Shown: positions 26,387 to 35,466 of the stretch, piece by piece | How positions within the stretch are numbered: position 1 is the stretch's first letter | How the letters are laid out: each line of letters begins with the position of its first letter | Assembly (NCBI RefSeq): GCF_019443105.1 | Contig: NZ_JAHZIJ010000003.1 | Coordinates: 62,001-126,000, forward strand | DNA: 64,000 bases | Direction of reading: 5' to 3' | From: Paenibacillus oenotherae | GTDB taxonomy: Bacteria > Bacillota > Bacilli > Paenibacillales > Paenibacillaceae | The notes under the pieces: model-generated | The model's input: only the letters and a program-made list of their open reading frames with translations | Databases searched by the model: none | Told to the model about the DNA's origin: nothing | Translations under genes and position numbers: made by a program

Positions 26387-27073
26387 TCATAGATCGGTCA
26401 TGCTTTTCAGCCAAAGGACAGCTTGTGTCCGGTCGTTCGTGCCGATTTTGTCATAGATGGTGCTGATGTAGTTTTTGACGGTGCCCTCGCTCATGAACAG
26501 CTTGCCTGCAATCTCCCTGTTCGTCATCCCTTCCATCATGAGGGCGACCACGGTCTTCTCGCGTTCGGTGAACCGCACGCTTACCCCTTGCTTGCCTGGG
26601 AGCGATTCCGCCGCCTGGCCGTTCTTGCCCGCTCTCTTGTCCTTGGCGGAGAGGGAAGAGATGCGGCTTGCCAGCTTGGCTGCAATCGGGCCGGACATCA
26701 TCAGATCGCCTTTCATCGCATCTCTTATCGCCTGAAGCAGCTTATCGCCCGGCATATCCTTGAGCAGAAATCCGCACGCGCCGTTCACGAGCGCATCTAC
26801 GATATAATCATCATCCGCGAAGGTCGTCAGTACGAGCACTAACGTATGCGGATAATCCTGCCGGATCTTCTGTGTGCTCTCTATTCCGTCCATGACCGGC
26901 ATCCGAATATCCATAAGGACGAGATCGGGCTGATGGAGACGCACCATTTCATAGGCTTCCGCGCCGTTCTCGGCCGTTGCTACTACATTCATATCCTCTT
27001 CCAACTGAACGATCGTCTGCAGCCCATCGCGCATTAGCGTTTGATCATCAGCGATTACTATAGTGATTGCCAT
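26387..27073 (-). CDS. NarL/LuxR-type response regulator
   Basis: 228-residue DNA-binding regulator paired with the downstream 7TM kinase. Receiver domain with acidic pair A-D-D, phospho-acceptor Asp55 in L-M-D-I-R-M-P, and conserved Thr/Lys; a C-terminal LuxR helix-turn-helix (T-E-R-E-K-T-V-V-A-L-M, S-E-G-T-V-K-N-Y-I). ATG at 27073 is favoured because GGGAG precedes it at eight bases; the longer frame to 27127 lacks family similarity at its N-terminus. Upstream DNA has repeated TCATGA-type boxes that may be its own operator. Confidence 0.93.
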   Translation of the reverse strand: MAITIVIADDQTLMRDGLQTIVQLEEDMNVVATAENGAEAYEMVRLHQPDLVLMDIRMPVMDGIESTQKIRQDYPHTLVLVLTTFADDDYIVDALVNGACGFLLKDMPGDKLLQAIRDAMKGDLMMSGPIAAKLASRISSLSAKDKRAGKNGQAAESLPGKQGVSVRFTEREKTVVALMMEGMTNREIAGKLFMSEGTVKNYISTIYDKIGTNDRTQAVLWLKSMTDL

Positions 27074-27137
27074 TGTCAAGCTCCCATCTGATTCCATTTC
27101 TTTGCTTCTATTATACTGGAAAGGCATCCCTTATGCG

Positions 27138-27177
27138 GTCATGATTTTTGGGCGAAGATTATGACTTCAATCATGAC
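27138..27177. promoter_or_regulatory. Candidate operator of the NarL-type regulator
   Basis: GTCATGATT (27138-27146) and AATCATGAC (27169-27177) form an inverted repeat with a TTATGACTT box between them (27159-27167), located between divergent genes and just upstream of the regulator start. Confidence 0.45.
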
Positions 27178-27245
27178 GGCAATCACTAGATTTTATTCCA
27201 GATGGATGCGGCAAGAAGTTGGCGGCGAACTTTGACAAAATGGCT

Positions 27246-27274
27246 TTGCGTTCAGCGCGCTTTTCAAGTATCAT
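27246..27274 (+). promoter_or_regulatory. Sigma-A promoter of the aldolase-family gene
   Basis: TTGCGT (27246-27251), 17-base spacer, TATCAT (27269-27274), 43 bases before the start codon. Confidence 0.65.
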
Positions 27275-27316
27275 GGATAGAAAAGACAAGTTATGGTTAA
27301 AGGAGAATGCATTCTC

Positions 27317-28279
27317 ATGAATTTAAAAGCAAGCAATTGCAAGATTGTCGACTGCACGATCCGCGATGGCGGGCTCGTGAACAACTGGGATTTCAGCGTC
27401 GAGTTCGTTCAGCATCTGTACAACAGCTTGAACGAAGCGGGCGTCGACTATATGGAGATTGGTTACAAAAACTCGCCAAAGCTGCTTAAAGGCGCAGAAT
27501 CTGCCGGTCCTTGGCGTTTTCTGGATGATGACTTCCTGCGCAAAGTCATTCCGCAGAAGCTGAACACGAAGCTGTCCGCGCTTGTCGATATCGGCCGTGT
27601 GGACGAGAATGATATTCTGCCTCGTGAAGAGAGCCTGATCGACCTTATTCGTGTGGCTTGCTACATCCAGGATGTGGACAAGGCGCTTGATCTGGTCAAA
27701 GTATTCCACGACCGCGGCTACGAAACGACAATCAACATCATGGCGCTCTCCAACGTAATGGAGAACCAGTTGATTGAAGCGTTCGAGCAGATCGATGCCA
27801 GTGTTGTAGATGTTGTCTACATCGTAGATTCATACGGCAGCCTGGGACCGAATGATTTCAATTACCTCGTAGACAAGTTCAAGAAATATTTGCCGAACAA
27901 ACGTCTCGGCGTTCATACACATAACAACATGCAGCTGGCATTCGCCAACACGCTTGTTTCCGTTGAGAAGGGCGTCGAGCTGTTGGATGCGTCTGTATAC
28001 GGAATGGGCCGCGCAGCAGGAAACTGCCCGACGGAGCTGCTCGTTGCGAATCTGAAGAATACGAAGTACAATGTGCGTCCGGTGCTGGATATGATCGACA
28101 AGCATATGATCCCTCTTCGCGAGAAGGAAGAGTGGGGCTACATCATTCCTTATATGATTACGGGCATGCTGGATGAGCACCCACGCTCGGCAATGGCGCT
28201 TCGCGACACGGCCGACAAGGACAACAGCGTAGATTTCTACGACAAGCTGACGACTCCGGAAGTAACGCATAGCAAATAA
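27317..28279 (+). CDS. DRE-TIM metallolyase-family aldolase (HMGL-like domain)
   Basis: 320-residue cytoplasmic TIM-barrel enzyme. Hallmark D-C-T-I-R-D-G-G near the N-terminus (metal and catalytic Arg/Asp) and the metal-binding H-T-H-N-N in V-H-T-H-N-N-M-Q-L-A, followed by G-M-G-R-A-A-G-N-C-P-T-E, as in 4-hydroxy-2-oxovalerate aldolase, HMG-CoA lyase and isopropylmalate synthase. The C-terminal communication domain of pyruvate-aldolase partners is absent. ATG at 27317 follows AGGAG at 11 bases. Stands alone between its promoter and terminator. Substrate unknown. Confidence 0.9.
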   Translation: MNLKASNCKIVDCTIRDGGLVNNWDFSVEFVQHLYNSLNEAGVDYMEIGYKNSPKLLKGAESAGPWRFLDDDFLRKVIPQKLNTKLSALVDIGRVDENDILPREESLIDLIRVACYIQDVDKALDLVKVFHDRGYETTINIMALSNVMENQLIEAFEQIDASVVDVVYIVDSYGSLGPNDFNYLVDKFKKYLPNKRLGVHTHNNMQLAFANTLVSVEKGVELLDASVYGMGRAAGNCPTELLVANLKNTKYNVRPVLDMIDKHMIPLREKEEWGYIIPYMITGMLDEHPRSAMALRDTADKDNSVDFYDKLTTPEVTHSK

Positions 28280-28307
28280 TTTAGCAACAAGCGCATCAGC
28301 GCATAGA

Positions 28308-28356
28308 GGTACCCGCCCATCAGCCGACTTATTGGCTTATGTGCGGGTTCTTTATT
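28308..28356 (+). terminator. Terminator after the aldolase-family gene
   Basis: ACCCGC...GCGGGT outer arms with an inner AGCC/GGCT pair, followed by TTCTTTATTT. Confidence 0.75.
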
Positions 28357-28405
28357 TGTGGTAAGCTTATGCGTATTACCAATATGTTAAAAAGAGGAAA
28401 AGCAG

Positions 28406-29251
28406 ATGGCCGCTCATGCAACAGCTATAAGTATCGTTATTTTATCAGGCATGTTCCATGCGACATGGAATACGCTGACCAAGAACAGCGGCAATAAAAA
28501 TGTGTTTCTCTGGTACAGCCAGGTTATTGCGATCGTAATTTTTTTGCCTTGGGCGATTATTGATCTGCAGAGTGCGGTCTTTGCCTGGGAGGGCGTGCTG
28601 CTGTTGGCAGCCTCGGCGGCTGTTCATGGCATGTATATACTGCTGCTCGCCAGAGCCTATATCGTGGGAGACTTGTCGCAGGTCTATCCCATTATGCGGG
28701 GGACGAGTCCGCTGCTTGTTCCGCTTGTCGCGGTGGTCATTCTCGGAGAACCTTTGCCAATTGGAGGATGGATCGGCATTGCTGTTATTGTGACGGGTAT
28801 CTTCATGATCAGCAACGGGTTCAAGCTTCGCGAGCAGGGGGCAGCTGCTGCCTATGCATTCGCGGTGGGGATCAGCATTACGCTGTATACGGTAATAGAC
28901 AAGCTGGCGCTGGAGTATGTTCAGCCGGCTCTGCTTAATATTGTGACGAATGTCGGCAATCTGGCAGTCCTTTCATTGTTTGCTCTGCGAAGCAGGGGCA
29001 TGCTGCACGAATGGCGGACGAATAAGCGCGCCATCGTTGTCGCGGGGGTGCTGGCGCCCTCAGGGTACTTATTATTTCTGTTCGCGTTGAACCTTGCTCC
29101 CTTAGCGATACTCGCTCCAATGCGCGAGGTTGGAACGGTGTTCGCAACATTATTCGCTATCGTGCTGCTGAAGGAGAAGCAGGGCGCCCGCAGAATCTGG
29201 TCTTCGGTTATTATTACTTCGGGAATTATCTGTCTCGGTTTGTTTGGTTGA
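28406..29251 (+). CDS. EamA/DMT-family transporter
   Basis: 281-residue inner-membrane protein with ten hydrophobic segments in two EamA halves, typical of drug/metabolite transporters. Conserved features include the early H-A-T-W-N, the P-I-M-R-G-T-S-P-L-L-V-P segment, and the second-half A-P-M-R-E-V-G-T-V-F-A. Members export amino acids, nucleosides or other metabolites. ATG follows AAAGAGGAAAAGCAG. Followed at 42 bases by a small unknown gene on the same strand. Substrate unknown. Confidence 0.9.
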   Translation: MAAHATAISIVILSGMFHATWNTLTKNSGNKNVFLWYSQVIAIVIFLPWAIIDLQSAVFAWEGVLLLAASAAVHGMYILLLARAYIVGDLSQVYPIMRGTSPLLVPLVAVVILGEPLPIGGWIGIAVIVTGIFMISNGFKLREQGAAAAYAFAVGISITLYTVIDKLALEYVQPALLNIVTNVGNLAVLSLFALRSRGMLHEWRTNKRAIVVAGVLAPSGYLLFLFALNLAPLAILAPMREVGTVFATLFAIVLLKEKQGARRIWSSVIITSGIICLGLFG

Positions 29252-29293
29252 AGGGGAGCGTTCGAAACGGATTGCTGAACAGGAGAAAGGGTG

Positions 29294-29884
29294 ATGGCAT
29301 TGAGACAGCTTGACCGCATCATGGAGGTATTAGAATCACGACAGCAACTGCCGGAGCTGCTGCCTGCCGGTGTATGGAATTCCGCGCTGGATGAGGAAAT
29401 TGCTGCTTTGGATTCACTGCCAGGAGCAGCTTCAAAAGCTATGATCGCCTTGAAGGCGGGCCTTCATCTCTGCAATGACAGTCTGGACAAATCGCATTCT
29501 TACTCGCAGGAGATCGAGGACGATGCTACAGGCTGTTATTGGCACGGTCTGATGCATCGGATGGAAGGCGATTATTCCAATGCCAAGTACTGGTTCTATA
29601 ATGCAGGAGCCCATCCGGCACTGGGGACTATCGGAAGAAATGCGGCGCAATGGCTCAGCCGTATGGAGATCAGCGCCAAAGCTGAAGGCAGAATGGCGGA
29701 TATGCTGCAGGAGATGGGGCGTCAGCAGGCATGGAATCCGGCATTGCTGACGGATGCCGTTGCATTGCAGGAGAGCGGCCGGGCGGGGGAGGATACGAGA
29801 GAAATATTGCAGCATTTGCAGCAGCTTGAACTGGCCGGACTGCTCGCCTATTCAAGGGATGCCGCAGCTTCCGGCAATAGATAG
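29294..29884 (+). CDS. Conserved hypothetical protein
   Basis: 196-residue soluble protein I do not recognise by name. Mostly helical; the most distinctive stretch is G-C-Y-W-H-G-L-M-H-R-M-E-G-D-Y followed by A-K-Y-W-F-Y-N-A-G, which looks like a conserved core (a TPR-like or enzyme-pocket segment) and is seen in uncharacterised bacterial proteins. ATG at 29294 is eight bases after AGGAG. Co-directional with and probably co-transcribed with the DMT transporter; followed by a strong terminator. Function not inferred. Confidence 0.8.
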   Translation: MALRQLDRIMEVLESRQQLPELLPAGVWNSALDEEIAALDSLPGAASKAMIALKAGLHLCNDSLDKSHSYSQEIEDDATGCYWHGLMHRMEGDYSNAKYWFYNAGAHPALGTIGRNAAQWLSRMEISAKAEGRMADMLQEMGRQQAWNPALLTDAVALQESGRAGEDTREILQHLQQLELAGLLAYSRDAAASGNR

Positions 29885-29888
29885 TAAT

Positions 29889-29950
29889 AAAGGCTGGCTC
29901 CACGCATCAGGCGGCATAATATGCCTGATGAAGTGGAGCCAGCCTTTTCT
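29889..29950 (+). terminator. Strong terminator after the DMT/hypothetical operon
   Basis: Fifteen-base arms AAAGGCTGGCTCCAC/GTGGAGCCAGCCTTT enclose a second stem (GCATCAGGC/GCCTGAT). T-run follows. Confidence 0.93.
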
Positions 29951-29985
29951 AGTGCAGTTTCCAAAGCGCGGTGCTTTGCTGAATA

Positions 29986-30024
29986 AAGGCATTCGGTCAG
30001 CCATATGACCGAACGAACGCCTTC
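29986..30024 (-). terminator. Terminator of the MMPL transporter gene
   Basis: AAGGC.TTCGGTCA pairs with TGACCGAA....CGCCTT; on the minus strand the stem is followed by TTTATT. Confidence 0.7.
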
Positions 30025-30079
30025 ATGCTATAGCTCCAGCGAAATGGAGTTTGCGCGTCATGCGAGAAGGGCCTGCTGT

Positions 30080-32995
30080 TTAGCCGCCAAGGACTGGGTC
30101 AGCTCCTTTGGCCTGCGATTCTTGGCCTGCTGCTGCTTTCTGTTTGCGGTAGGGCCACCAGTTCGCCTCTCCTACCAGATTAGCCAAAGCCGGGACGACA
30201 AGTCCCATAAAGACGGTGGAGTACAGAATAAGGCCGATCACGATTCCTGCGCCGATCTGAAGCAGCGTATTGACGCCGGACATCATTAGCGCCGCGAAGG
30301 TACCGCCCATGATGACGGCTGCCGATATAATGACGCCGCCGGTCGTTGTCATCGCTCTGGACATCGCATAAGTGATGCCGCCCGGACGATATTCCTCCTT
30401 GAAGCGCGCCATCAGGAAGATGCTGTAATCGACACCAAGCGCAACGATGATGAGGAATACAAAGAATGAAGCACTCCATGACAGGCCAGGTTCACCCAGC
30501 AGGTCGACGAATATAAATTCGACAATCCCCATCGTGACGAGATAGTTGAAGCCAAGCGAGAGCAGCACATAAATGGGTGCCAGAACCGAACGAAGCAGAA
30601 GCATCAGAACGATGAATATGCCAACCAAAACGAATGTGCCTGTACGGGTAAAGTCGTTCCGCGAAATATCCTTCAGCTCATGAATCTGCGCGGATGTGCC
30701 TGACAGCGATACTTGCGGGTCAACAATCGCCGTATTGGCCAAGCTCTGCCGCATCGTATCGCGGATCTTGTCAACGATGAGCAGCGCATCTCCGGAGTAA
30801 GGGTTGACATCGAGAACGATCTCCAGCCTCGTTGTTAATCCATCTTCCGACATATAGAACGCGAGCGCCTGCTGGAATTCAGGACGGCTCAGCGCTTCTT
30901 CAGGCATATACCAGCCGGGAATCTGGCTGCCGCCTTTGTCTGCAATGCTCTTCTGGGCATCATTGACTTGGCCTAAGCCGGAGGAAATATCGGTCAGCCC
31001 CTTGGCGCCGTCCTTCAGCCCTCCGGTCAGCTCGTTCAAGCCGCCCTTAAGCTCCTCTGCACCGGCAGCAGCCTGCGACTGGCCATCCGCCAATTGCCCC
31101 AGCCCATCTGCAACCTTGGCAATGGAAGGATTCAGCTGCTTGAAGCCGCTTTGAACACCTGCGGTTCCTTTCTTGAGCTGGGACAAGCCTTCTGTTAATC
31201 CTTGCTGCTTGCCGAGCAGCATCTGTACATTTTTATCCTGCATCAGCTCGGGATGTGCCTGGAGCAGTCCTTGAAGATCGGCAGCCATAGAAGCCGCTAC
31301 ATCTGCGCTCTGTGATAGCCCCCCGGCAATCTGGTCTGTGCCTTTGGCTGCACTAACCAGCCCTCCGTGAATCTTGTGGAGTCCGTTCTTCGCTTCCTTA
31401 GTCTTGTCGGACATCACCTGAAGCCCTCCGGTGAGCTTGTCGATATCGCCTTGACCGGCCGCAATCTCGCTGCTGGCGGTTGTAAGCCCATCTGCAACCT
31501 TATCGACGCCGGATTTCATTTCCTCTATTGCTGCTGATGTTTTGCTCAGCTGATCCTGCACGGTCAGCTCATTCAATTGTTCGCCAAGCGGCCTGACTGC
31601 ACTGCGAACCTCTTTGACACCGTCAAGGCGGGCAACGCTGGCACTGGCGAATTCAAGCGCTGCGAGCGCCTCCGGCGAGCGCATAGATTCGGAGGAGGTA
31701 AGCGCAATCGAGACGGGGAACACTTCCCCGGATCCGAACGATTGCTCCACCTGCCGGAAGCCCTGCACGGAGCCGAGTCCGGGGTCGATCTCTGCAATAT
31801 CATCGAAGGAACGCTTGCCTTCGAAGAGAAGTGTGAGCGGTGCAAGCAGAATAACGGTAACGAGCAGCACGGCAACGGGCCGTCTGGAAGCGAGCGATGC
31901 CATTGCTGACCACAGCTTCGATTCGCCATGTCCTCCGCCGCTGTTAATCTTCGACGGCCAGAAGGTGGCCCGCCCCAGGATGAGCAGCAGGGCCGGAGTG
32001 AGCGTCAATCCGGCTATTAAAGTAACAACGACGCCGATGGACACGCCGACAGCTGACTGGTAGAGGCCGAACTGCGCGAATCCGATCAGGAAGAAAGCGA
32101 CGAATACTGTGCTGGCGGAGAATATGACTGTTTTGCCGACCGTACGCATCGTACGCACCAGCGCTTCGACGGGATTATTGTCAACACTTAGCTCCTCTCT
32201 GTAGCGCTGGATGAGCAGGATGCAATAATCGGTTCCGGCACCGAACAGAATGGCGATGAGGAATGACTCCGTGAAGGAGGATACCGGCATGCCATACTCG
32301 GTTGCGAGTGCTACGAGCCCCCGTGTAATGATGAGTGACAGCCCGATTGTAAGCAGTGGTATGAAGGGCGCGACTGGAGAGCGGAAGACAATAAACAGGA
32401 TGACGAGGACAAGCCCGACTGTGAGCAGCTCTGTCTTCTTAAGCCCTTCTTCCGAGCTCTTCTGAAAATCTTTGCTGATCGGGGCGCTTCCCGTCAGTGC
32501 TACGCTGCTGCCTTCAGGAGCCCCGCCTAGTGACTCGCCAAGCGATTCAACAGCCTCCTGTGTTGCGGCATCATTCTCTGCGCGCTGGAAGCCGACGATA
32601 ATAAGCTCGGTCGTACCGTCCGCGCTGCGGAACTTGGCTGCCATCTCGGGCATTTCATAAGCCGACTGCACGGACTTGATGCCGTCGTTATCCTTGAGGC
32701 TCTTCAGCTCATCGGCTTTGTTCTTCAGCCATTGCTGATCCTCGGAAGTTATACCCTTCTCGCGGGAAAATACAATAATAGCATTGGATCTGGTTGTCTG
32801 CTCCGGATCAATTCTTTCCATGATCTCTTTCGCTACAACCGATTCGGAATCGGAAGGCACGAACTTCTGCTCTGTCTCCCGCACGATCGACTGCAAATCA
32901 GGCAATCCTAGAAAGGATACAGCTGTTATAGCAACCCAGGCGATCAGCACGAGCCATTTCGTGCGGGCCAGGCCGCGAACAAGCCATTCAATCAT
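30080..32995 (-). CDS. MMPL/RND-family transporter
   Basis: 971-residue membrane protein with the two-fold MMPL layout: one membrane segment, an extracytoplasmic loop, about five to six membrane segments (about 175-375), a long second loop (about 400-740), then five to six more segments. The second loop contains a heptad-like region rich in G-L, A-D-G-L and K-G-G-L repeats, as in YdgH/YhgE-like proteins. MMPL proteins move lipids or hydrophobic molecules using the proton gradient (T-D-Y-C-I-L-L and V-D-Y-S-I-F-L-M segments hold the usual Asp/Tyr pairs). Divergent from a TetR gene, so probably TetR-regulated. Confidence 0.92.
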   Translation of the reverse strand: MIEWLVRGLARTKWLVLIAWVAITAVSFLGLPDLQSIVRETEQKFVPSDSESVVAKEIMERIDPEQTTRSNAIIVFSREKGITSEDQQWLKNKADELKSLKDNDGIKSVQSAYEMPEMAAKFRSADGTTELIIVGFQRAENDAATQEAVESLGESLGGAPEGSSVALTGSAPISKDFQKSSEEGLKKTELLTVGLVLVILFIVFRSPVAPFIPLLTIGLSLIITRGLVALATEYGMPVSSFTESFLIAILFGAGTDYCILLIQRYREELSVDNNPVEALVRTMRTVGKTVIFSASTVFVAFFLIGFAQFGLYQSAVGVSIGVVVTLIAGLTLTPALLLILGRATFWPSKINSGGGHGESKLWSAMASLASRRPVAVLLVTVILLAPLTLLFEGKRSFDDIAEIDPGLGSVQGFRQVEQSFGSGEVFPVSIALTSSESMRSPEALAALEFASASVARLDGVKEVRSAVRPLGEQLNELTVQDQLSKTSAAIEEMKSGVDKVADGLTTASSEIAAGQGDIDKLTGGLQVMSDKTKEAKNGLHKIHGGLVSAAKGTDQIAGGLSQSADVAASMAADLQGLLQAHPELMQDKNVQMLLGKQQGLTEGLSQLKKGTAGVQSGFKQLNPSIAKVADGLGQLADGQSQAAAGAEELKGGLNELTGGLKDGAKGLTDISSGLGQVNDAQKSIADKGGSQIPGWYMPEEALSRPEFQQALAFYMSEDGLTTRLEIVLDVNPYSGDALLIVDKIRDTMRQSLANTAIVDPQVSLSGTSAQIHELKDISRNDFTRTGTFVLVGIFIVLMLLLRSVLAPIYVLLSLGFNYLVTMGIVEFIFVDLLGEPGLSWSASFFVFLIIVALGVDYSIFLMARFKEEYRPGGITYAMSRAMTTTGGVIISAAVIMGGTFAALMMSGVNTLLQIGAGIVIGLILYSTVFMGLVVPALANLVGEANWWPYRKQKAAAGQESQAKGADPVLGG

Positions 32996-33143
32996 TTCAG
33001 TTCCTCCTTCATCATGTTCCTAGTTTAGTCAATGTCATTGATGCGATCTCTATGTATAGTTATAGCTGATTTAAATGTGAAAATCAATAATTTTAAACTT
33101 TCGGTCATAATTATTTCACAAAGGAAATTCAACAAAATATGAA

Positions 33144-33161
33144 TGCGATTTCAATATCGCA
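33144..33161. promoter_or_regulatory. Palindrome in the MMPL-tetR divergent region, candidate TetR operator
   Basis: TGCGAT-TTCAAT-ATCGCA, perfect six-base arms, between the divergent MMPL and tetR genes. The 292-base gap is otherwise A+T rich; an extended -10 TGTTACAAT ends at 33242 on the plus strand. Confidence 0.45.
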
Positions 33162-33287
33162 GACTGAGATCATGAAAATGCAGGGTATAAATGACTTCTG
33201 GTCATCGATCCCTTCCCATTTTAAATTGTCCTGTGTTACAATACGTAATAATGATGCAGCATGCTCTAGAAGAGGGAGGCGGCAAGT

Positions 33288-33866
33288 ATGAATCGTGAGC
33301 TCAAGAAAGAGCAGACAAGGGTGCGAATTAAAGAGGCTGCGATGTCCTTGTTTGCTGAACAAAGCTACGAATCGACAACGATAGAGCAGATCGTGAAGCT
33401 CGCGGGTGTTGCGAAAGGGACTTTCTTTAACTACTTTTCGTCCAAGGACGATCTTATATGTGATTTGCAGGGACTATTCGTTATTGAAGAGATCGTGAAG
33501 CTGAAGGACAAGGGGGGACCGCTAATTCCCAAGATGCAGCTCATCATTTTTGAGCTTATGCAGCAGTTTCCGCTTAACAAGCAGCTGACCAGGGCGCTGT
33601 TTCAAGCCATCTTGGGGAGCGAGAAGGCGCTGGATAAACACAGGAAGCTGATAGCCGATCTGAAGGATGCAATCATTCCGCTTGTCGAGAGCGGGCAGGA
33701 GTGCGGGGAGCTGCGCAAGGAAATACCGGCCGCTGACATTACGCAGATCGCGCTTCATACGTATTTCGGCACGCTCATTCTATGGTCCATGGATGAGGAT
33801 GAAGAGAAGCTTAATGAACATATGGTCGTTACATTCGATCTTTTCTTCAAAGGGATTGTTTCGTAA
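33288..33866 (+). CDS. TetR/AcrR-family regulator
   Basis: 192-residue repressor. N-terminal TetR helix-turn-helix: I-K-E-A-A-M-S-L-F-A-E-Q-S-Y, T-T-I-E-Q-I-V-K-L-A-G-V-A-K-G-T-F-F-N-Y-F-S-S-K, the canonical pattern. The C-terminal ligand domain is helical and not assignable. ATG follows GAGGGAGGCGGCAAGT. The RTX lipase gene starts 13 bases after its stop, so the two are probably one operon, with the MMPL transporter diverging. Likely represses that locus in response to a hydrophobic ligand (inference). Confidence 0.94.
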   Translation: MNRELKKEQTRVRIKEAAMSLFAEQSYESTTIEQIVKLAGVAKGTFFNYFSSKDDLICDLQGLFVIEEIVKLKDKGGPLIPKMQLIIFELMQQFPLNKQLTRALFQAILGSEKALDKHRKLIADLKDAIIPLVESGQECGELRKEIPAADITQIALHTYFGTLILWSMDEDEEKLNEHMVVTFDLFFKGIVS

Positions 33867-33879
33867 AGGGGCGATGCGG

Positions 33880-35400
33880 ATGCGAACAGCAATAACGGAT
33901 TTGGAATTTCTGAATTTAAGCAGACTGGTGTACGATGACAGTCTTGTTGCATGTGATCAGGTGGCAATCAATTGTGATAAATCTGGCAATACAAGCGTAT
34001 GGCATGTCATATCGGTCTTAAATGAGGAACAGTTCACCGAGAAGCTTGGCAATCTTGGTTTTTTTGGCGTGGCCTTTCAAAGAGTGCATGATGACAATCG
34101 CTCGGGCGAGGTCGTAGTCGCTACCCGTGGTACAAGTTCATTAATCGACTGGTATGACAATGTTTATGAAACCCATTTCATGTCATTCCAGGTCATGTCG
34201 GGAAAACGTTTGATGGAAGACACCATTCGCGTGCTGGGAGAGCGTTATGCGCATACGCCGATCTGCTTCACCGGTCATTCCTTGGGAGGGAAGTTAGCGC
34301 AATCCTTATATTACTTGGCTTATTCAGAGCAAATCAATTCTGGAGGGAAAGTAATCCCGCAGGAGAACATAATGAAAGCGGTAGTGTTCAACTCCGCGAC
34401 CATTATCGGCATAAGCAATCATCCCTTCAATAATGGTGCCAAAGAGTTTTCCAGCTACAATGTGAAGCATTATTATCTGGATGGCGAAATGTTGAATACG
34501 GCTTTAGATACGCTGCCGATCGGCATTCATCTGGGAAATACGATCAAGCTTTCTTTCTCCAAAGGGCAAAAGTATATTGTCGGTAGCCGCAAGGGAGAGG
34601 ATGTTCACGGCGACAGTGCGGCATTGCGGCATGTATTGTCGTATGAGAATTTTGATTACTATATGGATGCTGATGGTAATTTCATGGAATTGGGCGGCGG
34701 CTTGCGCTTGGAAGGCAGGAATGATTCCGATACGATCCGGGGAATGAATCTTGCTGATACGATCAATGGACATGCAGGCGATGATCTGTTATATGGCATG
34801 GACGGCAACGACTCCATTACTGGCGGGCAAGGCGCTGATCTCATCGATGGCGGATCGGGCGATGATGTGCTCTCTGGCAACGAGGGCCATGATCTGATCA
34901 TTGGCGGTGCCGGTAATGATGTGCTCGAAGGCGGCGTCGGGATGGATCAGCTGCAAGGCGGGGAAGGCAATGATCGTTATATTTATAAGAAGGGGGACGG
35001 TATCGATTATATAAGTGAAGGAGGACCCGCTTCGTATGCGGATGGCAGTTATTTGAACATGCGGGATACGCTCCAGATTGTGGGCTATACGATACAAGAG
35101 GCCAAGTTCAAATTCATCAAGTCTGACAACTTCGACAGCTTGGCTTACTTTGATGTCATGATTTATTTTGAAACTTCGCCAGGTGTAATTACGGATAAAA
35201 TAACGATCAAAAACTGGTCCACCTATAATCAGATCAGAGTGGACAACCGCATGGTCGAAAGACTTATATTCGTGGCAGCCGACGGCGGCATGACGAATGA
35301 ATATAATCTGGAGGCAATTGTGTCCTACAGCGTAATGAAGCTTGGTGACAAGCCTATCGTGGTCAGCGGTACTGATCTTGCCCGGTTTCGGATTGTGTGA
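33880..35400 (+). CDS. Class 3-type lipase with C-terminal RTX calcium-binding repeats
   Basis: 506 residues from the ATG at 33880 (AAAGGGG eight bases before; a second ATG at 33874 is too close). N-terminal half is an alpha/beta hydrolase of lipase class 3 type: nucleophile Ser134 in T-G-H-S-L-G-G-K-L-A, preceded by V-V-A-T-R-G-T-S-S and W-Y-D-N. Residues ~282-366 hold about eight RTX-like nonapeptides (G-G-x-G-x-D-x-L/I) such as G-G-S-G-D-D-V-L and G-G-A-G-N-D-V-L, then the D-G-x-D-Y-I...D-T-L end typical of type I-secreted enzymes. No N-terminal signal peptide is visible. RTX proteins are typical of Gram-negatives with type I secretion; none is encoded here. A+T-richer than neighbours, suggesting transfer. 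Confidence 0.88.
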   Translation: MRTAITDLEFLNLSRLVYDDSLVACDQVAINCDKSGNTSVWHVISVLNEEQFTEKLGNLGFFGVAFQRVHDDNRSGEVVVATRGTSSLIDWYDNVYETHFMSFQVMSGKRLMEDTIRVLGERYAHTPICFTGHSLGGKLAQSLYYLAYSEQINSGGKVIPQENIMKAVVFNSATIIGISNHPFNNGAKEFSSYNVKHYYLDGEMLNTALDTLPIGIHLGNTIKLSFSKGQKYIVGSRKGEDVHGDSAALRHVLSYENFDYYMDADGNFMELGGGLRLEGRNDSDTIRGMNLADTINGHAGDDLLYGMDGNDSITGGQGADLIDGGSGDDVLSGNEGHDLIIGGAGNDVLEGGVGMDQLQGGEGNDRYIYKKGDGIDYISEGGPASYADGSYLNMRDTLQIVGYTIQEAKFKFIKSDNFDSLAYFDVMIYFETSPGVITDKITIKNWSTYNQIRVDNRMVERLIFVAADGGMTNEYNLEAIVSYSVMKLGDKPIVVSGTDLARFRIV

Positions 35401-35466
35401 ATCCGAGCACCGCGCACGGTGCGAAAAAAACTTGTCCAACTGTGGTTTGACGGCAGCATGATGGAG

